Positions 1 to 8,803 of a stretch of 64,000 nucleotides of DNA are shown piece by piece; position 1 is the stretch's first letter; each line of letters opens with the position of its first letter. The DNA is taken from NCBI GenBank assembly GCA_963517825.1, contig CAUQGB010000001.1, positions 191,176-255,175 of the forward strand, written 5' to 3'. The position numbers and the translations under genes were made by a program. Source of the stretch: Nanogingivalis sp963517825. Its GTDB lineage: Bacteria; Patescibacteriota; Saccharimonadia; Saccharimonadales; Saccharimonadaceae. The notes below the pieces were generated by a model. It worked only from the letters and a program-made list of their open reading frames with translations, was not told the origin of the DNA and did no database searches.

Positions 1-296
1 TTCATAACGATTTCAGTTTCAACTGGGTAAATAAACATTGAAACATCTAAAACTTCATCGGCGTTCAAGATTGGAGAAGCCCAACCTGTGTAAAGTTGTC
101 GAGGATAACCATAAACATAAATTGTCTGACCATATTTTGTGCCAAGCCGAAAATAGCTCGAATGAAATTCAAGACTTGATGGCGCGATAAGGTCACGCAG
201 AGTATTAATACCAGTTAAAAACGCTTGTTCAACTTCAGCTTGCTCTTGAGCACGTTGCTGTGCTGCAATATCGACTGCATCTTTTTTCTTACCCAT
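1..296 (-). CDS. virB4: VirB4-like type IV secretion ATPase, N-terminal part (cut by window edge)
   Basis: Reading leftward from an ATG two bases past the TAG of the TraC-like gene, the frame is open to the window edge, giving about 98 residues. It begins MGKKKDAVDIAAQQ and continues with LIAPSSLEFHSSYFRLGTKY and a stretch rich in Tyr and Gly, which resembles the N-terminal domain of CPR VirB4/TraC ATPases. The Walker motifs would lie outside the window. VirB4 proteins energise assembly of type IV secretion machines at the inner face of the membrane. Its position after PrgI and TraC-like genes supports the call; the family assignment is by recognition only. Confidence 0.7.
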   Translation of the reverse strand, partial: MGKKKDAVDIAAQQRAQEQAEVEQAFLTGINTLRDLIAPSSLEFHSSYFRLGTKYGQTIYVYGYPRQLYTGWASPILNADEVLDVSMFIYPVETEIVM

Positions 297-298
297 AA

Positions 299-1057
299 CT
301 AAAATCCTCCTTGATTTGGTCGCTCACCTTCAGCTTTTCGAACGAATAAACTTGCCGTATCACGAAAATCTCCCAAAGGCTCATAAACTGCCGTATCGGG
401 ATTATAGACATTGTAATAAAGTTCACCAAGTTCTTTAGTATTTAACTGAACAGACTTAATTCCCATTTGGTAAAGACCACCAGTAATTGAATCAACACGT
501 TTTTTAATTTCTTCACGTGCTTTATCCCAAGTATTGCGATCGATTTTCGAAACTTGAGCGCCTGGTTTTGCAAAAATTTTACCAAAAAATCCTTTTGCTG
601 AACCTTTTAGATTTGTTATATCACCGCTCGGGTAATAAGGAATTACGATAAAAAAAGATTTATCCATTATATTTGCACTTCGACTTAGGCTGTCAATGAA
701 GTTAATATAATCTTCCATCAAATCACTGAGTAACATATTATCTTGAGCTACTTGGATTTCGGCTAATCTATTTAAATATGGCTCAATATCAACACGCTGT
801 GAACGAACCAAAATTTGAATTGGAAAAGTTAACGCATTTAAGAAGCTTTGGTAAGAATATTCAACACCTTCTCGTTCTCGTGCACTCATAAGGTCGAAGT
901 TGATTGATTTACAAGCAACGACAGCGCGAAAGCTTCCGTCGCGCATCACAACCATTCCTTCGCGTAGTTCTGCGATTTCAAGTGAATTTTGCGTTGAAAG
1001 TGGATTTGCCGGATTATTTACGTTTGTTTGATTCTGATTGATTTGATTATTATTCAT
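299..1057 (-). CDS. TraC-like (VirB4 N-terminal domain) conjugation protein
   Basis: 252 aa, soluble, no membrane segment. After a Gln/Asn-rich start it carries the pattern LREGMVVMRDGSFRAVVAC and then helices with LSDLMEDYINFIDSLS and FFIVIPYYP, as found in the N-terminal domain of TraC/VirB4 proteins, but there is no P-loop. It therefore looks like a stand-alone N-terminal VirB4 domain that works with the separate ATPase encoded just downstream. It lies one base after the PrgI gene and two bases before virB4, so the three are surely one operon. The ATG at 1057 is the only sensible start. Confidence 0.7.
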   Translation of the reverse strand: MNNNQINQNQTNVNNPANPLSTQNSLEIAELREGMVVMRDGSFRAVVACKSINFDLMSAREREGVEYSYQSFLNALTFPIQILVRSQRVDIEPYLNRLAEIQVAQDNMLLSDLMEDYINFIDSLSRSANIMDKSFFIVIPYYPSGDITNLKGSAKGFFGKIFAKPGAQVSKIDRNTWDKAREEIKKRVDSITGGLYQMGIKSVQLNTKELGELYYNVYNPDTAVYEPLGDFRDTASLFVRKAEGERPNQGGF

Positions 1058-1058
1058 A

Positions 1059-2483
1059 TTACCTCAATGAAATTATTACTTCTTTTTCACCCAAGTCGAC
1101 CTCTTTCGAATTTTCTTGGGCTGTTCTCTCTTTATCTGCTAACTTATTCGCTTGTCGCGCAAGTGTTTCGACTGAAAGATCTTTTCCCTCTGAAACTAGT
1201 CTTTTCATTTCTGCACTGATTTCCTTTACAGACTCTTTCTCTGTGAGATGTTTTCTATTTATGAAAGGATTATTTTCAGGATTGGTTGAAATTCGAATTT
1301 TTGGGTCTCTTTTTTCACGTTCAACAGTTTCGTTAATTTGTTTAATTCTTTCAAAACTGTTATTAATTCCTTCTAAATTTTGGTTAAAATTATTTGGTGG
1401 ATTTTCGAAATTATTTTGTGAAGTTTCTTGCTGTTCGACTGGTTGCGGAGCTGGTGGTGTGAAATTCGAAAGAGGCTGTGGTGAGGATTGCACAAATTGT
1501 TGTACTTGTGGCTGGTTTTGTTGCCAGTTTGGTAAAATAACCTTTTGATTTATTGAATCTGGATAGGGGTTGTAATTTAATTGAATATTTTCATCAAAGT
1601 TTTGTTGTGGTTGGGTCTGCCAATTATGATTTTGTGTTGGTTGCTGATTCCAGTTTTGCCAATTATTCGAAAATGCCTCATTTTTTATTTGAGGTTGATT
1701 TTGGCTAAAATTCATCTGGTAATAGTTATGCTGATTTTGTGAGAAGGATGTTGGTTGGGTCTGCGTAGAACTTAAAACTTGAATATCTTCAAATTTAATA
1801 TTATCCGAACCTTCATATCGATGTCTAGGGTCGAAATAATAAGTTTTATCCTGAATATTCTCAGAATTTTCATTTGTAAATTGAGCTAGGTTTCGAGCCA
1901 TATCGAGATTCTGCATAATTTGCTGTTTTCGTCGGCGGTCGTGCTGGCTCAACAGACTATCAACATTTGAAGAGATTCGTGAGTTGTCAAACATATCTTC
2001 TGCTGTACGAGCTTCGTTTGAATATTCTTCGCGAACCGTTGTGTTAACTGGTGCGATAGAATGCTTAATCGCCCATCCTTCTGTGTCAACAATATCTGCC
2101 AAATAGCTAAGCCTGCGTGAAGCTTCATTTTGAGAAATATCTTTTATGAGACTTTCTTCTTTATTTTCTGGCGCTGAAATTTGAATTAAATGCTCCACTC
2201 CATCTGGCTGCCAAAAACGCTTATTCGGTTTTAGGTAAAATGAAACAACTGCTGCGAGGTAAGTCTCCATTGGTTGGTCTTTTCGAAGCGGTAAGGCAAG
2301 TGCGCCAAAAAAGATAATTACAGGTAGCGGCAAAATAATAAGACCTGGAAAAATTCCCCAAAGAAAAATATCTAGCGCAATACAACCCGCCACTATAATC
2401 AGGTAAATGAATTGCCGAAAATTAAACGGCCCAAGCAATTTGTCATCAGCCTCAACATCTTGAGGAACTTTATAAACGCTCAT
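1059..2483 (-). CDS. PrgI family membrane protein (VirB3-like) with long Gln/Asn-rich tail
   Basis: 474 aa. The first 100 residues match the PrgI family: MSVYKVPQDVEADDKLLGPF, two adjacent hydrophobic helices (about 25-65) and a motif around LPLRKDQPMETYL. PrgI proteins are VirB3-like partners of VirB4 in Gram-positive and CPR secretion loci. From about 190 to 470 the protein is a low-complexity Gln/Asn/Pro-rich tail that ends in charged helices; this extension is far longer than the basic family unit and is probably cytoplasmic. It is the second gene of the leftward operon, about 100 bp after the VirB6-like gene. Confidence 0.8.
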   Translation of the reverse strand: MSVYKVPQDVEADDKLLGPFNFRQFIYLIIVAGCIALDIFLWGIFPGLIILPLPVIIFFGALALPLRKDQPMETYLAAVVSFYLKPNKRFWQPDGVEHLIQISAPENKEESLIKDISQNEASRRLSYLADIVDTEGWAIKHSIAPVNTTVREEYSNEARTAEDMFDNSRISSNVDSLLSQHDRRRKQQIMQNLDMARNLAQFTNENSENIQDKTYYFDPRHRYEGSDNIKFEDIQVLSSTQTQPTSFSQNQHNYYQMNFSQNQPQIKNEAFSNNWQNWNQQPTQNHNWQTQPQQNFDENIQLNYNPYPDSINQKVILPNWQQNQPQVQQFVQSSPQPLSNFTPPAPQPVEQQETSQNNFENPPNNFNQNLEGINNSFERIKQINETVEREKRDPKIRISTNPENNPFINRKHLTEKESVKEISAEMKRLVSEGKDLSVETLARQANKLADKERTAQENSKEVDLGEKEVIISLR

Positions 2484-2590
2484 CCTTTATTTGCCCACTT
2501 CTCCTTATTTCAATAGTATTAATTTTAACATATTTTCGAAAAAAAATAAAGCTTTAAAAATTAAAATAGGCAAAAACATTCAGGTTCTGC

Positions 2591-5281
2591 CTATTTCTTG
2601 TCTTTAATGTTTTCAGGCTTCCAATTTCCACCCAAAACTTTATCGTAAAGACCTTTGTTATTTTGTTCAATTTCTTTAAGCATTTTGCGAATTTCAGCAC
2701 CCTGTACAGCGTTGAGTTTTCCATATTCTGAAGGGTTTTCATTAATCGCCTTAACACTTTCAAGTGTAGATTTCATAGTTTCGTTTGACATATTCGAAAT
2801 AGCTGATTTATCCCAAATAATTTTCATTGCATCGTTTGAAGCTTTAATAATCTTATCATCTGAAACATTTTTGGCATAATTATCATGAATAGCATTATAA
2901 ACTTCTTTCGAATTCATACCATTCACGGCAATATTTTCAAGTGCTGCACCACCGATAAATTGAAGGTCGTCTTTTTTGGTTTTCTTGAAAGCTTCAACCA
3001 AGTCGTTACGGTTAGCATTTAATTCTCCGCCAATTTCGGTTTTACCAAGTGAGTCGATAGCGCTTTTTAAATCTGTTGTTCCCATAAACTTCTCAGCCGT
3101 TGCGGCACGTAAGTTCTTGGTAATTTCGAAATCAATTCCATCTTTCTGAATTTTTTCACCCATATTTTTTGAAAATATTTCACGATAATCACTACCTGAA
3201 AAATTAAGTGATTTTGTGAGGTTTGTAAGTGATTCGATTTCTTCTTTGTTCTCTTTTGAAGCTGCCACAAAAGAGCTTGCAAGTGCTGATACTTTTCCGG
3301 CCTCGCCACGCACACCGGATGCAGTTTCGAGTAAGTCGTTCCTATAACGCATATTATTCGCCATTGAATTATTGAGTGAAAGATTGTTATTCTTTTCAGC
3401 TAGTTTAAGAGCATTAGCTTGGTTGGCGTTTTCAACAAATTGAAGCGCTTGCTGGCCGAATTTTCCTTGAAGTTTCTTTAAGCTGTCGTCATCAAGTTTA
3501 ACAATGCCAGATACATTTCCATCAATTCCCTTTTGAAGAGTTGCGTTAAATAATTCGGCTTTAAGTTGCGAAATTCCAGCGTTCGAATTTGCTGTTGCGC
3601 GATTTAGAGCTTCAGTTGCAAGCATTTCTTGATATAATGTGTTCGAACTAAGCGCATGTTTTCGGCGTGCGTCATAATATTTGTTCGAAAACGCATTCGA
3701 ACCTTGTTTTGGTTCATTTGCAAGTTCAGATAGTTGTTCTGCCTCGAAATTGTCAAACCTTTCTTTTTGGTATTTTTCAGCAATTGATTTCGAAGCACCT
3801 ATTCGACGTTGGCGGTTATAGTTCATTTGATTAATTCGTACAGGAAGTGAATTTGGCTTTTCTGCAATTGCACGATTTCGATACATTTCTTGGTTTTCTG
3901 AAAGGAATTTTTTTGCACGATCAACTGGACCTTTATTAGGGTTATTGATAATTCCAGCAAATTTACCGAGCAGACTACCGCTAACTCGCATAATTGTCGG
4001 TGTGATTGCTAATGGTACGACTTGTACTACAGCGCCAAGTAGAAAAATTAAAAAACTACCGTTCGAACTTGCGATAATTGTTGTTCCAATTAATTGCGAA
4101 CCTCCAAAAAGAAGTGAAATTAACGGATACATCACGAGCATTGTTGTGAATAAATCTTTCCATTTTTCGAACCATTTTTCAGTATTTGGTAGAATATTTG
4201 CTGCAAATGCAAGTGGCGCTAAGAAAACTAAAACAATAATAATTGCTTGTCGTGCAGCTAAAATTACTAAAGCCACAACTGCTGAATAAATTACTGCAAC
4301 TAGTGCTCCAAGGATCATCATTACCGCGGCACCAACATTTCCCATAGTTGCAATTGTTACGGTATAAGCTCCATAAGCCACAACACCAGTTCCGCTCAAA
4401 ACCGCAGCGGTCATGTTCGACCAATCAAGATTGGCTGTTTTGATTGTGTTTTCACCTCCATTATTAAAAATACTATCTCTAATTCCGATTAAAAGATTTT
4501 GAGTTTGTGCGCCTAAAATATTCGAAATATCAACCAAAATAGCACAGATGTAATAAGAAATATTTATTAAAATTGCTGCAATAATTAGCTTCGGTAATAA
4601 TTTCTTAATTCCATAATTGCTAATTCCAAAACCTGTTACTTGCGAATAAATCACAAAAACAAATCCAATCACGAAAAAGACGTTTGCGACATTTCGCATA
4701 TAATCCCAGACTCTAAAAAGACCAGATTGATTTGATGTGTAGAGTGGTTGAACTCGCAAGAATGCTTGTAGCCAGTCATAAATTCCGTCCATCCATTTCG
4801 AAATCGTATTAGCGACCATACAGACCATCCAGCCACCGCCGCCTTCAACACTACAAAGCGATTTTTCTTCATTTTTTGAAACACCATCAACTTTAACATC
4901 TTGCGCTTCTCCGTTTTGTTTCACATTTCCAAGAGCGCTTACGTCAAAAGAATAAATTTTTCCGCTTGAAGCATCATTTTCGTTATCAAGAGCGATTACC
5001 GTTGTTTTATTTCCGCCAGCATTTGCTGAAGAATTTTCGGTATAAAGTTTTTTTGAACGAATTGATTCTGGGAATTTTGAAGTGTCAGAAACTTTCGAAT
5101 ATGTTTTTCCGTTATATGTTATGCCATTTTTTGAAGAATCTGTCCATTTTGCCCCGTCAAGAGCAAGAGCGATATTCGAATTAAAAAATCCCAAGATTGC
5201 GACTACTATAAAAACCGCGATGAAAAACACATTTCGAAAATCTTGAGTTTTTGCTTTTTTGAACCTCGCCAAAGTTTGCAT
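2591..5281 (-). CDS. VirB6/TrbL-like polytopic secretion protein with long soluble C-terminus
   Basis: 896 aa from the ATG at 5281. It has a signal-peptide-like N-terminus, an extracytoplasmic region of about 150 residues, then at least six membrane helices (roughly 195-460) typical of VirB6/TrbL channel proteins, and finally about 430 residues of charged, mainly helical sequence without membrane segments. I prefer 5281 to the upstream in-frame ATG at 5299 because the -10 box of a good promoter (TTGACA-N17-TAAAAT) overlaps the upstream start, so the mRNA would begin near 5283. It is the first gene of the leftward PrgI-TraC-VirB4 operon. The long tail is unusual and may face the cytoplasm as a docking platform (inference). 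Confidence 0.7.
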   Translation of the reverse strand: MQTLARFKKAKTQDFRNVFFIAVFIVVAILGFFNSNIALALDGAKWTDSSKNGITYNGKTYSKVSDTSKFPESIRSKKLYTENSSANAGGNKTTVIALDNENDASSGKIYSFDVSALGNVKQNGEAQDVKVDGVSKNEEKSLCSVEGGGGWMVCMVANTISKWMDGIYDWLQAFLRVQPLYTSNQSGLFRVWDYMRNVANVFFVIGFVFVIYSQVTGFGISNYGIKKLLPKLIIAAILINISYYICAILVDISNILGAQTQNLLIGIRDSIFNNGGENTIKTANLDWSNMTAAVLSGTGVVAYGAYTVTIATMGNVGAAVMMILGALVAVIYSAVVALVILAARQAIIIVLVFLAPLAFAANILPNTEKWFEKWKDLFTTMLVMYPLISLLFGGSQLIGTTIIASSNGSFLIFLLGAVVQVVPLAITPTIMRVSGSLLGKFAGIINNPNKGPVDRAKKFLSENQEMYRNRAIAEKPNSLPVRINQMNYNRQRRIGASKSIAEKYQKERFDNFEAEQLSELANEPKQGSNAFSNKYYDARRKHALSSNTLYQEMLATEALNRATANSNAGISQLKAELFNATLQKGIDGNVSGIVKLDDDSLKKLQGKFGQQALQFVENANQANALKLAEKNNNLSLNNSMANNMRYRNDLLETASGVRGEAGKVSALASSFVAASKENKEEIESLTNLTKSLNFSGSDYREIFSKNMGEKIQKDGIDFEITKNLRAATAEKFMGTTDLKSAIDSLGKTEIGGELNANRNDLVEAFKKTKKDDLQFIGGAALENIAVNGMNSKEVYNAIHDNYAKNVSDDKIIKASNDAMKIIWDKSAISNMSNETMKSTLESVKAINENPSEYGKLNAVQGAEIRKMLKEIEQNNKGLYDKVLGGNWKPENIKDKK

Positions 5282-5289
5282 ATGAACCG

Positions 5290-5318
5290 ATTTTATCATA
5301 ATTTAACCCTTTTGTCAA
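5290..5318 (-). promoter_or_regulatory. Promoter of leftward secretion operon
   Basis: TTGACA (5313-5318), 17-bp spacer, TAAAAT (5290-5295) on the minus strand. The predicted start is at about 5283, next to the ATG at 5281, so the mRNA would be leaderless or nearly so. Confidence 0.6.
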
Positions 5319-5386
5319 CCTTAAAATTGAATTTTTAGAATAAAACACTTGCTTTTTCCTTAAAAATGGTTTAAAGTATAATTATT

Positions 5387-5836
5387 ATGGTAAATAAAAT
5401 AAAAAATATAATTACACTTGGGATAATTTTGGCAAGTTTTTTTGCAACTTTTCAGAGTGTTCTTGTTTCGAATTATAGCTCTAATTATGCTTTTGCTGAA
5501 GAACTCGTGGAGGATGGGAGTGGAAATCTAACCACATCAAATGGCAATAATAGTAAAAGTAGTGGATCTTCTGCGGAAGCAAAAACTGCAATTCTCCCTT
5601 CAGACTGGAAAATTGAAGATATTCTAAATATGGTTTTAGTTGTAGTAACCACTGGTGTTGGAATTGCAGCAGTTGGCTCAATTGTTTTTGCTGGTGTTCT
5701 ATATATTACCGCTCGTGATAATGCCGCTCAAGTTTCGAAAGCTAAAACAATGATTATGAATACAATTATAGGTATTGTAGCTTATATTTTAATGTGGGCG
5801 TTCTTAGAATGGATTATTCCAGGAGGAATTTTGTAA
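5387..5836 (+). CDS. VirB2/TrbC-like pilin 1
   Basis: 149 aa with an N-terminal signal peptide (hydrophobic segment, then Y-A-F-A-E), a short Ser/Asn/Gly-rich mature N-terminus and two membrane helices joined by a charged hairpin with AAQVSKAKTMIMNTIIG. This is the VirB2/TrbC pilin architecture. The first of six tandem pilin genes, transcribed divergently from the VirB6-like gene, so it probably supplies the filament subunits of the same machine. A TATAAT box (5377-5382) ends four bases before the ATG, so the first gene is probably leaderless. It lacks the sequence AYAIVNFVI seen in several later paralogues. Confidence 0.75.
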   Translation: MVNKIKNIITLGIILASFFATFQSVLVSNYSSNYAFAEELVEDGSGNLTTSNGNNSKSSGSSAEAKTAILPSDWKIEDILNMVLVVVTTGVGIAAVGSIVFAGVLYITARDNAAQVSKAKTMIMNTIIGIVAYILMWAFLEWIIPGGIL

Positions 5837-6264
5837 TGAAAAAGATTATTCTAGCGATTTTTATAACTTTTATGCCAGTTTTATATTTTTCGAATAATGC
5901 TTATGCGGCTGGTTGTAACGATAATCAAACTTTTTTCGGTCTCCCTGCTTGGTATCGTGGATTGACTAAAACTGGCGAAGGTGGATGCCAAATTAAAAAT
6001 ATTGGACCATCTGGAAAAGGTGAAGTTACTTTAGAGCAGTTCGTCTGGACAGTGGTTGCAAATATTATTGATATGGCCTTTCGGGTTGCTGGCGTTGCGG
6101 CGATGGGATTCATTATCTATGCTGGTTATCAATATATGATTGCTGTTGGTGATCCAGGAAAACTTGCGAGTGCTAAGAAATCACTAACCAATGCAATTAT
6201 TGGGTTAGTTATCGCAGTTCTCGCTTCAACAATAGTAACGTTTGTATTAGGGATTTTAGGATAA
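5836..6264 (+). CDS. VirB2/TrbC-like pilin 2
   Basis: 142 aa from the ATG at 5836, which overlaps the previous stop (TAATG) and has AGGAGG ten bases upstream; an in-frame ATG at 5794 inside pilin 1 has no such support. It has a signal peptide ending N-A-Y-A-A, a mature region with two Cys and a Trp, then two helices with GDPGKLASAKKSLTNAIIGL between them. The Cys pair may form a disulphide outside the cell. Translationally coupled to both neighbours. Confidence 0.75.
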   Translation: MKKIILAIFITFMPVLYFSNNAYAAGCNDNQTFFGLPAWYRGLTKTGEGGCQIKNIGPSGKGEVTLEQFVWTVVANIIDMAFRVAGVAAMGFIIYAGYQYMIAVGDPGKLASAKKSLTNAIIGLVIAVLASTIVTFVLGILG

Positions 6265-6584
6265 TGAAAGAATATAAATTTTTGGCAGAAGCATCTTTTG
6301 ATAAATCGAAAGTATTAAACGGAATTGATACTTCTAATAAAAACAAAGCTAGCGATACTTCGATGCAAAATGCTTTTAATACTGCTTTCATCTGGGCTGG
6401 AATTATCTGCGTAATTGTGATTATTATCGCAGGTCTAACATTTGTAACTGCTACTGGAAATCCTGGAACAATTTCTAAGGCTAAATCTGCACTAATTTAT
6501 GCTTGTGTCGGTATTGGAGTAATTATTTCTGCTGCACTAATTGTTAACTTAATTCTTGGCGGATTGCTAACGGGATCAATATAA
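6264..6584 (+). CDS. VirB2/TrbC-like pilin 3, without signal peptide
   Basis: 106 aa. Two membrane helices separated by a GNPGTISKAKSALIYA loop mark it as a member of the pilin set, but the N-terminus (MKEYKFLAEASFDKSKVLNG) is charged and lacks a signal peptide. It could be inserted directly or act as a membrane-held accessory subunit rather than a filament subunit (inference). It starts inside the stop of pilin 2 (TAATG) and its stop overlaps the next start. Confidence 0.65.
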   Translation: MKEYKFLAEASFDKSKVLNGIDTSNKNKASDTSMQNAFNTAFIWAGIICVIVIIIAGLTFVTATGNPGTISKAKSALIYACVGIGVIISAALIVNLILGGLLTGSI

Positions 6585-7189
6585 TGAAAAAAATAATTTT
6601 AATAAGTAGTATTATATTATCAATATTATTATCACCAACTGCTTTTGCAGAAGATAATAAAGCCAAAACTGGTGGTGCTGGAACATTTAATGCTTGTAAG
6701 CATGTTGTCTCTGGAAATACTGCTGTCTGTTCTGGAGATTCGAAAGATGCAACTAGTATCGCTAAAAATATAATATCCATTCTTCTTTGGGTTGTTGGAA
6801 TAGCTGCGGTTATTGTGATTATTTACGCAGGAATAACATTTATCATTTCAGCTGGCAATCCTTCGAAAATTTCTCAAGCTAAAACAATGTTGACCTATGC
6901 TGTTGTTGGTTTGGTGGTTGCAATTCTTGCTTATGCGATTGTTAATTTCGTTATTAACGCTTCAAGCGGAAAAGGAGTTGGTGGAGGATCCTCATCTGGA
7001 AGTTCAATTTCTTCTGGCGAATCCAATAATTCAGGTAATTCTAATTCTTCTAGTGGTAATTCGAAACCTTCAACAAAACTAAATAATTCAAGTGGCTCGA
7101 ATAATACTGGATCGCAAAGTAAAAACCGAAATGGTGAAAATGGTTCAGAACGAAATTCGAGCGGTTCAAATAGCTCAAATAATAATTAA
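6584..7189 (+). CDS. VirB2/TrbC-like pilin 4 with Ser/Asn/Gly-rich tail
   Basis: 201 aa. It has a signal peptide ending T-A-F-A-E, two Cys in the mature N-terminus, two membrane helices with the family loop GNPSKISQAKTMLTYAVVGL and the shared LAYAIVNFVINA end. About 70 residues then follow made almost only of Ser, Asn and Gly with scattered Lys and Arg. No other pilin in the array has such a tail; it looks like a flexible surface-exposed extension. It overlaps the preceding gene by one base and is followed by a 20-bp gap before pilin 5. Confidence 0.7.
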   Translation: MKKIILISSIILSILLSPTAFAEDNKAKTGGAGTFNACKHVVSGNTAVCSGDSKDATSIAKNIISILLWVVGIAAVIVIIYAGITFIISAGNPSKISQAKTMLTYAVVGLVVAILAYAIVNFVINASSGKGVGGGSSSGSSISSGESNNSGNSNSSSGNSKPSTKLNNSSGSNNTGSQSKNRNGENGSERNSSGSNSSNNN

Positions 7190-7209
7190 AATAACATAAG
7201 GAGAATAAT

Positions 7210-7599
7210 ATGAAGAAGATTTTAATAACTTTTGGATTAATTCTTGCAGTAGCTGGCTCTTTTGCCTTCAGTGCTGGATTTTTTGAGAAACAAGTTTATG
7301 CAAATAGCGCGGCAGATTTAATTAAGCAAGGTGCAGATTCAACTGGCCAACAAGACACTCGTTCGGCTGGCGACATTGCTAAAGATGTTGTAAATATAAT
7401 GTTTTTCATTATTGGTGTTATGGCTGTTATTATGATTATTTGGGGTGGAATTCGATATGTTCTTTCAGCTGGGAATAGTACTGCTCTTACGAGCGCAAAA
7501 AATACGATCATCTACTCTATTATAGGTTTAATTATTGCAATACTTGCCTATGCAATTGTGAACTTTGTTATTAATACGGTTTCAGGAAGCGGTCGGTAG
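7210..7599 (+). CDS. VirB2/TrbC-like pilin 5
   Basis: 129 aa with a signal peptide (cleavage near Q-V-Y-A-N), a short polar region with Gln and Asp, and two helices around AGNSTALTSAKNTIIYSIIG, ending in AYAIVNFVINTVSGSG. The second helix is nearly the same as in pilins 4 and 6, so these arose by duplication. AAGGAG lies just before the ATG. A stem-loop follows the stop, separating this five-gene group from pilin 6. Confidence 0.75.
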   Translation: MKKILITFGLILAVAGSFAFSAGFFEKQVYANSAADLIKQGADSTGQQDTRSAGDIAKDVVNIMFFIIGVMAVIMIIWGGIRYVLSAGNSTALTSAKNTIIYSIIGLIIAILAYAIVNFVINTVSGSGR

Positions 7600-7607
7600 T
7601 CATACAA

Positions 7608-7636
7608 TTTCACGCTCAATTCTATTCAGCGTGAAA
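7608..7636 (+). terminator. Stem-loop between pilin 5 and pilin 6
   Basis: Perfect 9-bp inverted repeat (TTTCACGCT / AGCGTGAAA) with an 11-nt loop, just after the stop codon. There is no T tract after it, so it may be an mRNA 3'-end processing or stabilising hairpin rather than a classical terminator. Confidence 0.45.
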
Positions 7637-7722
7637 TGGCTAATAATTTAAATACTTGCAAAATAGTAAAAATTTGATATAATTTAAGTATATATAATTT
7701 AAGAAAGGAAATATATTTTAAA

Positions 7723-8139
7723 ATGAAAAATATTGTAAAAATGGCTCTATTGGCTGCTGCAACAATATTCACTGTTGGTGCTACTACATTTGCAACAATT
7801 CCAGCTTACGCCGCTGATTGTAAAGTTACTGGTGGTTTGAAGTCTGCTGATAGCTGTGCTAAAGGTGTTCAAGAAGAGAATGGTGGTCCAACAAGCTTGT
7901 TTGATGGAGATTCGCCAATTTTCACAACAGCAATTAATATTATGCTCTTCATTATCGGTATTCTTAGCGTGATCATGCTTATTTACGGTGGTATACGATA
8001 TGTCCTTTCGAGCGGTGATGCTGGTTCCGTTCAAAACGCCAAAAATACAATTATGTATGCTATTATCGGTCTTGTTATCGCTATCTTAGCTTACGCTATT
8101 GTTAATTTTGTTATTGGTTCAATCACTAATAAAAACTAG
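7723..8139 (+). CDS. VirB2/TrbC-like pilin 6
   Basis: 138 aa. It has a signal peptide ending P-A-Y-A-A, a mature region with two Cys (DCKVTGG, DSCAKG), two helices around SSGDAGSVQNAKNTIMYAI and the common end LAYAIVNFVIGS. It has its own TATAAT boxes about 40-60 bp upstream and a purine-rich site (GAAAGGA), so it can be expressed apart from the other five. A strong terminator follows. Its loop is closest to that of the distant pilin at 23.2-23.7 kb. Confidence 0.75.
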   Translation: MKNIVKMALLAAATIFTVGATTFATIPAYAADCKVTGGLKSADSCAKGVQEENGGPTSLFDGDSPIFTTAINIMLFIIGILSVIMLIYGGIRYVLSSGDAGSVQNAKNTIMYAIIGLVIAILAYAIVNFVIGSITNKN

Positions 8140-8155
8140 AATTGGTAAAAACTAT

Positions 8156-8184
8156 AAAAGAGACTTTTATGTAGGGTCTCTTTT
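8156..8184 (+). terminator. Rho-independent terminator after pilin array
   Basis: Stem AAAAGAGAC / GTCTCTTTT, with T-rich tail, 17 bp after the pilin 6 stop. Confidence 0.75.
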
Positions 8185-8210
8185 ATATTAGGCTTAATAT
8201 GATGTAAAAA

Positions 8211-8242
8211 TAAAAATCTCGAACGGTTAATTCGAGATTTTT
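8211..8242 (-). terminator. Terminator of hsp20
   Basis: Inverted repeat AAAATCTCGA / TCGAGATTTT just past the hsp20 stop, with a T-rich tail on the minus strand. Confidence 0.7.
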
Positions 8243-8246
8243 AGAT

Positions 8247-8714
8247 TTATAGAACTTTAATTCGTGTTGCTTGAGTTTTTAGCTTTGTAAAGCTAATTGT
8301 TAGAATTCCATCTTTCAACATCGCCTCAACTTCATCTTCCTTGATTGGAACTGGAAGTGTTAACGTTCGACTAAATTCTCCCCAGTAACATTCTTGAGCA
8401 TGATGAGCAATAATTCCCTCTTGATCACCAGGATTTAAGCTACCGCTAATTGTTAAAGTTCCGTCTGAAAGTGAAACATCTAAGTCATTTTTATTTACAC
8501 CTGCAGTTCGCGCTTTCACAAAAAGTTTATCTTCTGTTTCGTAAACATCAACAGCGAGCTGACCTGGAAGTTCATTCTCTTCTTCAGTCATTTCAATTTG
8601 CTCAGATTCTGTGAAAGCTTCGTCTTTTGAAGTTTCCATTAGATCATCACCAAAGTTGAAAGCAGCTTCGAGTTCATCATTCAAAAAGCTGTCATCATTT
8701 TGTCTTCTAGCCAT
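8247..8714 (-). CDS. hsp20: Small heat shock protein, Hsp20/alpha-crystallin family
   Basis: 155 aa. An acidic N-terminal arm of about 50 residues precedes the alpha-crystallin domain: LAVDVYETEDKLFVKARTAG, a strand with DGTLTISGS, and the family end DGILTISFTK followed by a short basic tail. The V/I-x-V/I-like end (RIKVL) may serve oligomer assembly. An ATP-independent holdase that keeps unfolding proteins soluble. Single gene with GGAGG before the ATG and its own terminator; no CIRCE-like inverted repeat is visible upstream, so heat control is not evident. Confidence 0.9.
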   Translation of the reverse strand: MARRQNDDSFLNDELEAAFNFGDDLMETSKDEAFTESEQIEMTEEENELPGQLAVDVYETEDKLFVKARTAGVNKNDLDVSLSDGTLTISGSLNPGDQEGIIAHHAQECYWGEFSRTLTLPVPIKEDEVEAMLKDGILTISFTKLKTQATRIKVL

Positions 8715-8803
8715 TTTTCCTCCACATTAATTACTAAATAGGCTTAATTTACTTTATTATACCGCACTTTTGCTGTATAATCAAGGGGTAGAAACGATTT
8801 TTT

